A stretch of 64,000 nt of DNA, taken from contig NZ_JAKVRD010000004.1 of the NCBI RefSeq assembly GCF_022814865.1, positions 186,001 through 250,000 of the forward strand. The letters run 5' to 3'. Source of the stretch: Shimia aestuarii (GTDB lineage Bacteria; Pseudomonadota; Alphaproteobacteria; Rhodobacterales; Rhodobacteraceae). The notes below the pieces were generated by a model. The model did no database searches. It had not been told where the DNA came from and saw only the letters and a list, made by a program, of their open reading frames with translations. This document shows, piece after piece, positions 18,078-25,775 of this stretch (position 1 is the stretch's first letter; each line of letters opens with the position of its first letter). A program made the translations under genes and the position numbers.

Positions 18078-18500
18078 ATGACACTCTTTCAGAAACTCAT
18101 CCTCGGGGTCGCAGGCCTCACAGGGCTTGGGATCGGCCTTGCCATCACCTTTGTTCCACAGGCCTTCTATGCCGGCTACGGGATCGAGATCAGCCAAAAT
18201 CCGGCCGCTCTTAGCGAGTTGCGCGCGCCCGGTGCCAACCTTGCCGCTCTTGGCGCCTTGGTCTTCGTGGGCGCCATCCGGCCCGGCCTCGCGCATTTGT
18301 CCGCCGCGCTTGGGACGCTTGTCTATTTTGCTTTTGTCTTCGGGCGTCTGGTCAGCATTGTGCTTGACGGCTGGCCCGGCGATGCGATCGCCAGTGTTCT
18401 TGGTCTTGAAGTCCTCATCGGGGCGCTGTGCCTCGTGGTATGGCGGCAGATCGCACGAGGCGCGACCGCGCTTCGGCAGACCACCGCACTGCATGGATGA
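18078..18500 (+). CDS. DUF4345-type four-helix membrane protein
   Basis: The 140-residue protein has four hydrophobic segments (about residues 7-27, 50-70, 76-96 and 103-123) with the family pattern ELRAPGANLAALGALVFVGA. Its function is unknown. It starts 29 bp after the NAD(P)-binding protein gene, so both are probably one transcript under AraC-type control. An 11-bp hairpin (18513-18542) without a T-tract follows. Confidence 0.75.
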   Translation: MTLFQKLILGVAGLTGLGIGLAITFVPQAFYAGYGIEISQNPAALSELRAPGANLAALGALVFVGAIRPGLAHLSAALGTLVYFAFVFGRLVSIVLDGWPGDAIASVLGLEVLIGALCLVVWRQIARGATALRQTTALHG

Positions 18501-18641
18501 CGGTGCGAGACCGGGGCGGGGCCGTTTGGATGGCCTCGCCCCACGCCTCTGGTCTGAGGCTGCCTGATGCGGCGCTGCGCCTGTGTCGCATGGGCTCTGC
18601 TTTTGCTGGACACAGCGCGGTTTTTCTGCGACGACGCAAGG

Positions 18642-18831
18642 GATGGTGTCCGGCCTTGCGTGGCCGGCTGAAAAGGGAATGTGGTGCGGGCCTTGGCCCA
18701 AGTCCACGACTGCCCCCGCAACTGTGAGCGGTGAGCGACCCCGAGACACGCCACTGAACCCAGACCCGCAATGCGGGCGGTTCGGGAAGGTTCGGGAGAG
18801 CAACGACCCGCAAGTCAGGAGACCTGCCATC
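18642..18831 (+). promoter_or_regulatory. Cobalamin (AdoCbl) riboswitch
   Basis: The conserved cobalamin aptamer core is readable in order: GAAAAGGGAA, GGTGCGGG, CCAAGTCC, GACTGCCCCCGCAACTGTG, GCGGTGAG, CCACTG, GGGAAGG, and the B12 box AGTCAGGAGACCTGCC (18813-18828). A short P1 pairs GATGG (18642) with CCATC (18827). It precedes the 100-residue gene and the cobalamin-binding protein gene. High cobalamin would be expected to lower their expression. The 135 bp between box and first gene contains the expression platform and a possible 25-codon frame (18899-18976) overlapping the next start. Confidence 0.93.
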
Positions 18832-18966
18832 TCCGGCGTGCTTCGCGCGCTGCAGTCACTTTAACCCTGGCGGGGTGCCACGGGCCGGAGAGACCGGGAT
18901 GGACGCTATATACGTCACGCGATCGCCGCTGCGCCGCTTACCCTCGCTTCTTGCGCGGAGGGCGCG

Positions 18967-19269
18967 ATGCTTCTGAAACGGACGATTTCTCAACTTGATA
19001 TTGGCTATGTCTGCCCGGATCGGGCGACCGAGCTTGGCCAGCTTGGATATATGCAGTGGCTTGGGGCGCTGAAGCCGATGGCGCATTATCGCGAAGAGGC
19101 GATGCAGGCCTATACCGCGGCAATGCCGTTCATTGCCACATCCCCCGCCATTGCGGTTTTTTGCGATCTGCTTCTGGCGTCGATGCGGGTGCCGATTGAG
19201 CCATTGCCCTTGGCGCTGCCGCGCAAGCTTCGGCGCGGTGGGGCTCGGGCGCGGCGCGCGGCAACGTGA
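18967..19269 (+). CDS. Hypothetical protein under the cobalamin riboswitch
   Basis: I do not recognise this 100-residue protein. It begins LLKRTISQLDIGYVCPDRA, contains Trp and Met-rich central segments (YMQWLGALKPMAHYREEAMQAY), a hydrophobic stretch at about residues 53-74 (MPFIATSPAIAVFCDLLLASM) and a basic C-terminus (RKLRRGGARARR). A good ribosome site, GGAGG five bases before the ATG, supports translation. It is the first gene after the riboswitch, and the cobalamin-binding protein starts 5 bp after its stop. A role in cobalamin or cobalt handling is inference from context only. Confidence 0.55.
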   Translation: MLLKRTISQLDIGYVCPDRATELGQLGYMQWLGALKPMAHYREEAMQAYTAAMPFIATSPAIAVFCDLLLASMRVPIEPLPLALPRKLRRGGARARRAAT

Positions 19270-19273
19270 CGGC

Positions 19274-20050
19274 ATGAGACGCTTTCCCCCTGAACGGATC
19301 GTGTGCCTGACAGAGGAAACGGTCGAGACGCTTTATCTTCTTGGTGCGGAAGATCGGATCGTTGGCGTGTCGGGCTATGCGGTGCGCCCCAAGCGGGTGC
19401 GGGCCGAGAAGCCTCGGGTTTCGGCGTTTACCTCGGCGGATATCCCCAAGATTCTCGCGCTTGAGCCTGACCTTGTGTTGACCTTTTCAGACTTGCAGGC
19501 CGATATCGCCGCGGCCTTGTTGCGCGAAGGCGTCACGGTGATGGGCTATAATCAGCGCGACGTTGCCGGGATCCTTGCGATGATCCGACACCTGGGCGCG
19601 ATGGTGGGGCAGAGCAAGCGCGCGGCGCGACTTGTGCATCACTATGAGCAGAGGTTGGCGAAACTCGAAGCGAAGGCCGAGGGGCGGGCCCGTCCGACGG
19701 TCTATTTCGAGGAATGGGATGAACCGATGATCACCGGTATCGGCTGGGTTTCCGAGTTGATCGAGATTGCGGGCGGGCGCGAGGCATTCCCAGAGCTTGC
19801 AGGCAAGGACAAGGCCAAAGACCGTTTCGTAACCCCTCAACAGGTGATCGCAGCCGCGCCTGACGTGATCCTAGCGTCTTGGTGCGGCAAGAAAGTCCGG
19901 CCTGAGAAAATCGCGGCGCGCGCCGGATGGGACAGCATTCCCGCGGTGCGGGAGGGGCGGATTGTCGAGATCAAATCGCCCTTGATCCTACAGCCCGGTC
20001 CTGCCGCATTGACCGATGGGTTGGACGCGATCGCCGCGGCATTGGCCTAG
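19274..20050 (+). CDS. Cobalamin-binding protein, BtuF/periplasmic-binding family
   Basis: The 258-residue protein has the two-lobed helical-backbone binding-protein fold of the BtuF/FepB class. RIVCLTEETVETLYLLGAEDRIVGVSGY opens it; KILALEPDLVLTFSDLQ and AAPDVILASWCGKKV are family segments. It lacks a signal peptide at the start chosen (19274), and none appears in the longer open frame. No BtuC or BtuD gene is adjacent. Position just after a cobalamin riboswitch supports cobalamin or cobinamide as ligand. There is no clear ribosome site, so translation may be coupled to the upstream gene. Confidence 0.8.
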   Translation: MRRFPPERIVCLTEETVETLYLLGAEDRIVGVSGYAVRPKRVRAEKPRVSAFTSADIPKILALEPDLVLTFSDLQADIAAALLREGVTVMGYNQRDVAGILAMIRHLGAMVGQSKRAARLVHHYEQRLAKLEAKAEGRARPTVYFEEWDEPMITGIGWVSELIEIAGGREAFPELAGKDKAKDRFVTPQQVIAAAPDVILASWCGKKVRPEKIAARAGWDSIPAVREGRIVEIKSPLILQPGPAALTDGLDAIAAALA

Positions 20051-20065
20051 CGCTTTGGCTAGAGA

Positions 20066-20096
20066 AAAGGCCGACCCCTCGGAGGGATCGGCCTTT
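20066..20096. terminator. Bidirectional terminator between convergent genes
   Basis: A perfect 9-bp outer stem (AAAGGCCGA / TCGGCCTTT) encloses a further CCCTC/GAGGG pairing. A and T runs at both ends suit both strands. It lies between the convergent cobalamin-binding protein and metalloprotease genes. Confidence 0.8.
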
Positions 20097-20130
20097 GGTA
20101 GCTTCATGCGGCCTCGGGGAGGCGCGGCGA

Positions 20131-21918
20131 TCAGACGAAGAGGAAATCGTCCTCAGTATAGCCGTTCACACCGTCGCGCACGTCGGTATACGCCACACCC
20201 TCGAGCAGGATCGAGTTGTCCCCGTCCACGATCTTGGCAAAGCCGCCCTCGTCGACAAGGTGGTTGGCGATCAGGTCATTGTAGTCGGTGATCTCGGTCA
20301 CGCCGGACAGGTCGACCTTTTCGAGGTTGGCAGCGGCAAAGTCGCGAATGATGTCGTGCCCGAAGCCATCGTCAAAGACGAAGGTATCGGCCATTTCGCC
20401 GCCCGTCAGGGTATCGTTGCCGATTCCACCGTTGAGAATATCGCGGCCCTTGCTGCCAAAGAGCCTATCATAGCCGTTACCGCCGAGGATCGTGTCATCG
20501 CCACGACCGCCGAACAGGCGATCTCCGCCAATACCGCCTTCGATCAGGTCAGCGCCGCCATGACCATAGATCCGGTCGTTGTCGCCTTCGCCATAGAGGT
20601 CATCGTGGCCGTTGCCGCCATAGATGGTGTCGTTGCCGTCGCCACCATAGGCCACATCGCCGTTTTTCATGCCGCGCAGGGTGTCGTCGCCTTCGCCGCC
20701 TTCGAGCCGGTCAAAGCCGTCTCCGCCGATAAGGCTGTCGATGCCGTTGTTGCCGAGCAGGGTATCGTCTCCAACGTCACCGGTGAGGGTATCGTTGCCA
20801 GCGCCGCCCTGAAGCTCGTTATCGGCGGCGTTGCCGACGATTTCGTCATTGCCGCTGCCGCCGATGGCGTTCTCAATCAGCGAGCGGGCGTCGCCCTCGT
20901 ATTGCAGGGCGTTGAAGATGCTGCCGCGTGCGGTTTCGGAGCCGATGTCATACTTGTCCAGTTCTGCGAGCTGGGTCTGGTCGAAGACCGAGTGCTGGCC
21001 GGGGCGCAGGTCGATTTCGAGGTCGCTCGAATAGGCGGAAAGATCGTAGGTGTCGGTGCCGCCACCGTCCCAGATCGTCGCAAAAATCACGTTGCCGCCC
21101 GCGTCGATGGCCACTTGGCCATTCACCAGCGTGTCGCCGGAACCGGGGTTCCATTTGTAGACGGTATCGCCGGAGTTGGTCGTGAAATCGGCACCATACA
21201 TGTATTGCAGCGCGGCGATATCGGCCATCATCCAGGTCTGGGCATAGCCCCAAGTTTCGTTGGTGTAGCCACCGCCAGTATATGCCCCGACATAGGAGGC
21301 ATAGGTCATGATCGAGTATTCCATCGAGTCATAGGCATAGGGAAGGTCGGTGAACTCCCAGTAGGAGTGACCGTGGCTCAGGCCAAGCGCGTGGCCAAGC
21401 TCGTGGATATGGGTCGCCCAGGCGTAGTTGCCCGCTTGCGGGGTCTGGTAGATGTTGTTGCTATATGGGCCGAACCAGACGTCGCCGTTGTCATCAGAGC
21501 CGTTCGTCTCGTCATTGCCCGGGAAGTCGCCGACTCGTGCGGTCGGGACAAGGTAGGAGGTCGTGTTGGCGATGCGAATATGTTCGCGGGAAGAAAAAGA
21601 CGAATCCGGAGTGGTGTCCAGGTCGATGCCCAGATTTGTGAACCCTTCCACGGAGAAGCCGGCGGAAGCGGCGCTATTGGTGCCGTTATCCGCATCGAGG
21701 GCGAATTGTACGGCCAGTTTCTGCTGGTTGGTCACATCGACATGGTTTGCGGGCAGATCGGTGAGCCCATCGGAGCTGAAATAGCTGTAGACCGAACCGT
21801 CGGTCGTGAAGGAATACTCGATCGTGGCGTCGCTCCAACGCTGGTTGGTCAAGACGCCGTCGATGAAATCATCGCCGCTCTGGGTGACGAGGGTTGTGCT
21901 ATTACCAATGCCGCTCAT
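20131..21918 (-). CDS. RTX metalloprotease, serralysin-like (M10) family
   Basis: The 595-residue protein has an N-terminal zinc metallopeptidase domain with His172-Glu173-x-x-His176-x-x-Gly-x-x-His182 (HELGHALGLSH) and a Met-turn SIMTY near residue 204. A serralysin C-terminal region follows, with about 15 glycine/aspartate-rich RTX nonapeptides (GGxGxDxLx, residues about 355-510) that bind Ca2+, and a hydrophobic C-terminus ending DDFLFV. No signal peptide is present, as expected for type I secretion; the ABC/MFP/TolC exporter is not in this window. The ATG at 21918 has GGAAAG upstream; a TTG at 21969 is possible. It probably degrades external protein. Confidence 0.9.
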   Translation of the reverse strand: MSGIGNSTTLVTQSGDDFIDGVLTNQRWSDATIEYSFTTDGSVYSYFSSDGLTDLPANHVDVTNQQKLAVQFALDADNGTNSAASAGFSVEGFTNLGIDLDTTPDSSFSSREHIRIANTTSYLVPTARVGDFPGNDETNGSDDNGDVWFGPYSNNIYQTPQAGNYAWATHIHELGHALGLSHGHSYWEFTDLPYAYDSMEYSIMTYASYVGAYTGGGYTNETWGYAQTWMMADIAALQYMYGADFTTNSGDTVYKWNPGSGDTLVNGQVAIDAGGNVIFATIWDGGGTDTYDLSAYSSDLEIDLRPGQHSVFDQTQLAELDKYDIGSETARGSIFNALQYEGDARSLIENAIGGSGNDEIVGNAADNELQGGAGNDTLTGDVGDDTLLGNNGIDSLIGGDGFDRLEGGEGDDTLRGMKNGDVAYGGDGNDTIYGGNGHDDLYGEGDNDRIYGHGGADLIEGGIGGDRLFGGRGDDTILGGNGYDRLFGSKGRDILNGGIGNDTLTGGEMADTFVFDDGFGHDIIRDFAAANLEKVDLSGVTEITDYNDLIANHLVDEGGFAKIVDGDNSILLEGVAYTDVRDGVNGYTEDDFLFV

Positions 21919-22254
21919 ACTCGTGATCTTTCCGTCTGGTATGCTCGAGGCGGGAAATGACTCGGGCAAATATCAAGGTCAAATGTTCAGATCGTCTACG
22001 TGCAATCTTTGAGGGAATGCCGATCTCGCTATGCGTCTTCTATCTTGTGCCAAGGGATTCGAGTCAACCCGCGTTTACCTTTGGTTTACCTCCTTTCGGA
22101 GGGGCATGGCGTCGCATGTGTTGGGCCGTCGAAACCAACTGCCTTCGGCCCCGGAGATCGCATGAAAACCGGTGTCCTATGTGGGAAGGTGTCTGGGTTT
22201 GCGAGAGGGGGAACAGGGCCGTCAAAAAACTTTCGCATCGCGCGGGATATGCGC
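21919..22254. other. Intergenic stretch without a recognised gene
   Basis: I see no supported gene in these 336 bp. A small hairpin (CCTCC-TTTC-GGAGG) lies near 22090. Short open frames here have no ribosome sites or recognisable products. It separates the metalloprotease gene from the tRNA-Asp promoter. Confidence 0.5.
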
Positions 22255-22283
22255 TTGACGCGCCCTCTGCCTCAGCCTAAACA
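22255..22283 (+). promoter_or_regulatory. Promoter of the tRNA-Asp pair
   Basis: TTGACG (22255-22260), a 17-bp spacer and TAAACA (22278-22283) lie 38 bp before the first tRNA-Asp. Confidence 0.65.
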
Positions 22284-22321
22284 CCGCCTCACGCTCGGGC
22301 CAAGCCCCGGGCGGACAGTGA

Positions 22322-22398
22322 GCGGTTGTAGCTCAGTTGGTTAGAGTACCGGCCTGTCACGCCGGGGGTCGCGGGTTCGAGCCCCGTCAACCGCGCCA
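22322..22398 (+). tRNA. tRNA-Asp (anticodon GTC), copy 1
   Basis: The 77-nt cloverleaf has acceptor GCGGTTG/CAACCGC, anticodon stem CCGGC/GCCGG with loop CTGTCAC, T-loop TTCGAGC and an encoded CCA end. It is identical to the copy 108 bp downstream. Confidence 0.96.
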
Positions 22399-22429
22399 CC
22401 ACTGTCCGTCCAGCTTCCGAAGCGTATGC

Positions 22430-22506
22430 GCGGTTGTAGCTCAGTTGGTTAGAGTACCGGCCTGTCACGCCGGGGGTCGCGGGTTCGAGCCCCGTCAACC
22501 GCGCCA
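22430..22506 (+). tRNA. tRNA-Asp (anticodon GTC), copy 2
   Basis: It is identical over all 77 nt to the tRNA at 22322, with a 31-bp spacer between them. The spacer and flanks are not duplicated. Both are probably transcribed from the promoter at 22255. Confidence 0.96.
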
Positions 22507-22535
22507 CTTCTTCCCTGAAAGGTCAGAAAAGTATA

Positions 22536-22754
22536 TTGGCATGGATCGACAGGCTTCGTTGGCGCGACGTGACGCTTGTGGCGTTGTTGTTGGGGTTGGC
22601 GCCGTTCCTGCCTGAGCCGCACCTATGGGAAAAGCTCAAGATGCTCGGGGCCGGCACATTGGTGCGCCCGCTCGATTGGTTCGACCTCGCGATGCATGGT
22701 GCCCCGGTTCTTGTTCTTGCGATCAAGGGGCTGCGTTCTGGTAGGTCCGGCTAA
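22536..22754 (+). CDS. Small membrane protein of unknown function
   Basis: The frame gives 72 residues from a TTG. It has one clear hydrophobic helix (VTLVALLLGLAPFLP, about residues 12-26), the motif EPHLWEKLKMLGAGTLVRPLDWFDLAMHG, and a second hydrophobic stretch (APVLVLAIKGL). Rhodobacterales genomes commonly carry similar short proteins under misleading transporter names. The start is uncertain because no ATG is in frame and AAAGG lies 13 bp upstream. It follows the tRNA-Asp pair. Confidence 0.55.
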   Translation: MAWIDRLRWRDVTLVALLLGLAPFLPEPHLWEKLKMLGAGTLVRPLDWFDLAMHGAPVLVLAIKGLRSGRSG

Positions 22755-22798
22755 AGATCGGCGGTTGGTGCGCGCTACGCGATTGCGTCCTGTCTATT

Positions 22799-22827
22799 GA
22801 GCGCCCGCAAATCGGTTGCGGACGCTC
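22799..22827 (-). terminator. Hairpin after the M20 peptidase gene
   Basis: A 12-bp stem with one mismatch (GAGCGCCCGCAA / TTGCGGACGCTC) and a 5-nt loop begins 9 bp after the peptidase stop. It lacks a good T-tract on the minus strand, so efficiency is uncertain. Confidence 0.45.
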
Positions 22828-22835
22828 AAATAAGG

Positions 22836-24212
22836 TTACCCCTTGCTCAGTTCGTCCAAGATCCGCGCCCAGGACCGCGTGCCTTTGTGGAAGCTTTCGA
22901 GGTCGTATTTCTCGTTCGGGGAGTGGATTTGGTCGTCGTCGCGGCCAAAACCAATGAGCATCGAGTCCATACCGAGGATTTCTTTGAAATAGCCCGCGAT
23001 CGGGATCGAGCCGCCACAGCCGACATAGGCCGCCGGGCGCGGCCATTCATCGGAAAGCGCCTTGCGCGCCTTCTCGAAGGCGGGATCGTCGATGGACATT
23101 TGCGAGGCGGGTGCGCCCTTGTCGGTGCGGTATTCGACGGTGAACCCCTCGGGGAGGTTGTCTTCGAGGTAGTTTCGGAAGGCCTTGCGGATCTTATCGG
23201 GGTCTTGTTGGCCAACGAGGCGGAAAGAGACCTTGGCCGAGGCTTCTGATGGCAGCACGGTCTTGAAGCCGTCGCCAGTATAGCCGCCCCAGATCCCGTT
23301 CACATCGCAGGTTGGGCGCGACCAGATCATCTCGAGCGGGGTACGATCTTGTTCGCCTGCGGGCGACTTCAGACCGACATCGCCGAGAAAACTCTCGTGG
23401 TCGAAATTGAGGCCCTGCCACTGGGCGCGAATCTCGTCGGCCAGCTCGGGTACGTCATCATAGAAGCCGGGCAGGGTAATGGCGCCGGTCTCATCATGCA
23501 GCCCGGCGAGGATTCTCGTCAGAACGCGGATCGGATTCATGGCAATGCCGCCATACATGCCCGAATGGAGATCGCGGGAGGGGCCAGTGATGGTAAAGTC
23601 CTCACCGAGAAGGCCACGCAGCTGTGTCGTGATCGCGGGCACGGAGCTTTCGAAGAGGCCCGTATCGCAAATCAGAGCGATATCGGCGCCGAGTTCCTTG
23701 GCGTTTTCCTCCATGAAGGGGACAAGGGAGGGCGAGCCTGATTCTTCTTCTCCTTCGAAAAAGAAAGTAATTTTGCAGGGCAATTTGCCGTGCACCGCGA
23801 TCCAGGCGCGGCAGGCTTCGACGAATGTCATCAGCTGGCCCTTGTCGTCGGAGGATCCACGGCCACGGATCACTTTTCCTTTAGGCGTGTCCTCGATTGC
23901 GGGCTCAAACGGCGGGGTATCCCAAAGCTCGAGAGGATCGACGGGTTGCACATCATAGTGGCCATAGAAAAGAAGGTGTGGCCCGTCGCCATCGACATGG
24001 CCAACGACCATGGGATGGCCGGGCGTGGGGCGTTTTTCAGCCGAAATTCCAAGCGCTTGCAGTTCTGACACAAGCCAATCCGCAGCTTTGTCGCAATCCT
24101 CTTTATAGGCCGGATCGGTCGAAACCGAGGGAATCCGCAGCAGATCGAGCAGCCGCTCGGTAGCGGCGTCGAGATCGGAATCAATACGGGACAGAACAGT
24201 GTCGAGAGACAT
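22836..24212 (-). CDS. M20 family metallopeptidase (dipeptidase)
   Basis: The 458-residue cytoplasmic protein has the M20 di-zinc hydrolase signature: FYGHYDVQPVDP (His and Asp ligands), RGSSDDKGQ (bridging Asp), FEGEEESGS (general base and ligand Glu), ICDTG and a C-terminal IHSPNEKYDLESF His ligand. A dimerisation/lid domain is inserted between the halves (about residues 205-365). The length and motifs fit the CNDP-like dipeptidases. AAGGAG precedes the ATG. It is divergent from hemA. Confidence 0.92.
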   Translation of the reverse strand: MSLDTVLSRIDSDLDAATERLLDLLRIPSVSTDPAYKEDCDKAADWLVSELQALGISAEKRPTPGHPMVVGHVDGDGPHLLFYGHYDVQPVDPLELWDTPPFEPAIEDTPKGKVIRGRGSSDDKGQLMTFVEACRAWIAVHGKLPCKITFFFEGEEESGSPSLVPFMEENAKELGADIALICDTGLFESSVPAITTQLRGLLGEDFTITGPSRDLHSGMYGGIAMNPIRVLTRILAGLHDETGAITLPGFYDDVPELADEIRAQWQGLNFDHESFLGDVGLKSPAGEQDRTPLEMIWSRPTCDVNGIWGGYTGDGFKTVLPSEASAKVSFRLVGQQDPDKIRKAFRNYLEDNLPEGFTVEYRTDKGAPASQMSIDDPAFEKARKALSDEWPRPAAYVGCGGSIPIAGYFKEILGMDSMLIGFGRDDDQIHSPNEKYDLESFHKGTRSWARILDELSKG

Positions 24213-24292
24213 GCGGATTTCTCCTTGCGCGTTCGGGTGGGAATGTGATTTGGGAGGGAGCCTAACAGCGATCGCAGGACTGTCCAGCGGGC

Positions 24293-24306
24293 TTGACCGA
24301 GATCAA
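24293..24306. promoter_or_regulatory. FNR/FnrL box upstream of hemA
   Basis: TTGAC-CGAG-ATCAA matches the FNR consensus TTGAT-N4-ATCAA at 9 of 10 positions. It lies about 130 bp before the hemA start. The same bases include a possible -35 (TTGACC), so activation or repression cannot be decided. FnrL control of hemA is known in Rhodobacter. Confidence 0.75.
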
Positions 24307-24435
24307 TGTTAAAGGTGCTACGAAATGTAACGTATTGCTCGATGGACGCGCGCGATATATCCATTCATGAACGTGAATAAATGTGGCATCTCCGACCCGC
24401 GCAAGCGAATGCCAGTTAAGATCGGGAGAACACCT

Positions 24436-25665
24436 TTGGATTATAATGCCAAGCTCGATGACGCTCTGAACCGCCTTCATGAAGAGGGCCGGTACCGGAC
24501 GTTTATCGATATCGAACGCGAAAAAGGTAACTTCCCGCATGCTGTCTGGACCCGTCCGGACGGGGAAAAACAGCCGATCACCGTGTGGTGCGGCAATGAC
24601 TATCTCGGCATGGGTCAGCATCCCGTTGTCCTCGCCGCGATGCATGAAGCCGTGGATGCGACGGGCGCCGGGTCGGGCGGGACGCGCAACATCTCGGGCA
24701 CGACCGTTTATCACAAGCGCCTCGAGGCAGAGCTTGCCGATCTTCACCAGAAGGAATCGGCGCTGCTGTTTACCTCGGCCTATATCGCCAATGATGCGAC
24801 GCTCTCGACCCTGCCAAAGCTCTTCCCGGGGCTCATTATCTATTCTGACGAGTTGAACCACGCCTCGATGATCGAAGGTGTGCGCCGCAATGGCGGGGCC
24901 AAGCGCATCTTCCGCCACAACGACGTGCAGCATCTGCGCGAACTGCTCGAGGCGGATGATCCGGCGGCGCCGAAGCTCATCGCCTTTGAATCCGTCTATT
25001 CGATGGACGGCGATTTCGGCCCGATCGAGGCGATTCTCGATCTTGCGGATGAATTCAACGCTCTGACCTATATCGACGAGGTGCACGCGGTCGGTATGTA
25101 CGGCGCGCGCGGGGCAGGGATCTGTGAACGCGATGGCCTGATGGACCGTCTCGACATTATCAACGGAACGTTGGCCAAGGCCTATGGCGTCATGGGCGGC
25201 TATATCGCGGCAAGCGCAAAGATGTGCGACGCGGTGCGCTCTTATGCGCCGGGGTTCATCTTCTCGACCTCGCTTGCTCCGGCATTGGCCGCAGGCGCGA
25301 CAGCATCTGTCGCCTTCCTCAAGACCAGCGAGGGCCAGAAGCTGCGCGACAAGCATCAGGAACAGGCCAAGGTGCTCAAACTGCGCCTGAAGGGCATGGG
25401 CCTGCCGATCATCGACCACGGCAGCCATATCGTGCCGGTGATCGTCGGCGATCCGGTGCATACCAAGAAACTTTCGGACATGCTTTTGCAGGATTTCGGC
25501 ATCTACGTGCAGCCGATCAACTTCCCCACCGTGCCGCGCGGCACGGAACGCCTCCGCTTCACGCCGTCGCCGGTGCATGGGCCGAAGGAAATGGACAAGC
25601 TTGTCCGCGCGATGGATCAGCTTTGGTCGCACTGTGCGCTGAATCGTGCCGAGCTTGCCGGGTGA
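24436..25665 (+). CDS. hemA: 5-aminolevulinate synthase
   Basis: The enzyme condenses glycine with succinyl-CoA to start tetrapyrrole synthesis in the C4 pathway typical of alphaproteobacteria. It is a PLP alpha-oxoamine synthase: [48 protein letters not shown], and Lys248 in LAKAYG as Schiff-base lysine. I chose the TTG at 24436 because GGGAG lies seven bases before it. The resulting 409-residue protein begins xDYN like Rhodobacter HemA and puts the lysine at 248 as in R. capsulatus ALAS. An ATG at 24409 or 24367 would add an atypical extension. An FNR box lies upstream. Confidence 0.95.
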   Translation: MDYNAKLDDALNRLHEEGRYRTFIDIEREKGNFPHAVWTRPDGEKQPITVWCGNDYLGMGQHPVVLAAMHEAVDATGAGSGGTRNISGTTVYHKRLEAELADLHQKESALLFTSAYIANDATLSTLPKLFPGLIIYSDELNHASMIEGVRRNGGAKRIFRHNDVQHLRELLEADDPAAPKLIAFESVYSMDGDFGPIEAILDLADEFNALTYIDEVHAVGMYGARGAGICERDGLMDRLDIINGTLAKAYGVMGGYIAASAKMCDAVRSYAPGFIFSTSLAPALAAGATASVAFLKTSEGQKLRDKHQEQAKVLKLRLKGMGLPIIDHGSHIVPVIVGDPVHTKKLSDMLLQDFGIYVQPINFPTVPRGTERLRFTPSPVHGPKEMDKLVRAMDQLWSHCALNRAELAG

Positions 25666-25775
25666 CCTGCAAGTAAGGTGCAATTTCTGTTGCGCTGTGT
25701 TACTTTAGCCTCAACAAAGAACCCGATCCGAATCGGGAAACGGTAACGGATCGGCATTGCAGTGAGGCAAATGTA

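Noticed and set aside
18513-18542. Terminator after the DUF4345 gene
   Set aside because: An 11-bp GC-rich stem is present but no T-tract follows, so it is mentioned only in that gene's entry.
18899-18976. A 25-codon frame between the riboswitch and the 100-residue gene
   Set aside because: It overlaps the next start and has a poorly spaced GGAG, but nothing else supports translation; it may belong to the expression platform.
19927-21960. A 677-codon plus-strand open frame opposite the RTX metalloprotease
   Set aside because: It is the antisense of a GC-rich, glycine/aspartate-repetitive gene. Its product is a Val/Ala/Asp-rich mirror with no domain and no ribosome site; the minus strand has the zinc and RTX motifs.
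22289-22615. Open frames across the tRNA-Asp pair
   Set aside because: They translate tRNA sequence and contain the duplicated segment twice; the two cloverleaves are perfect.
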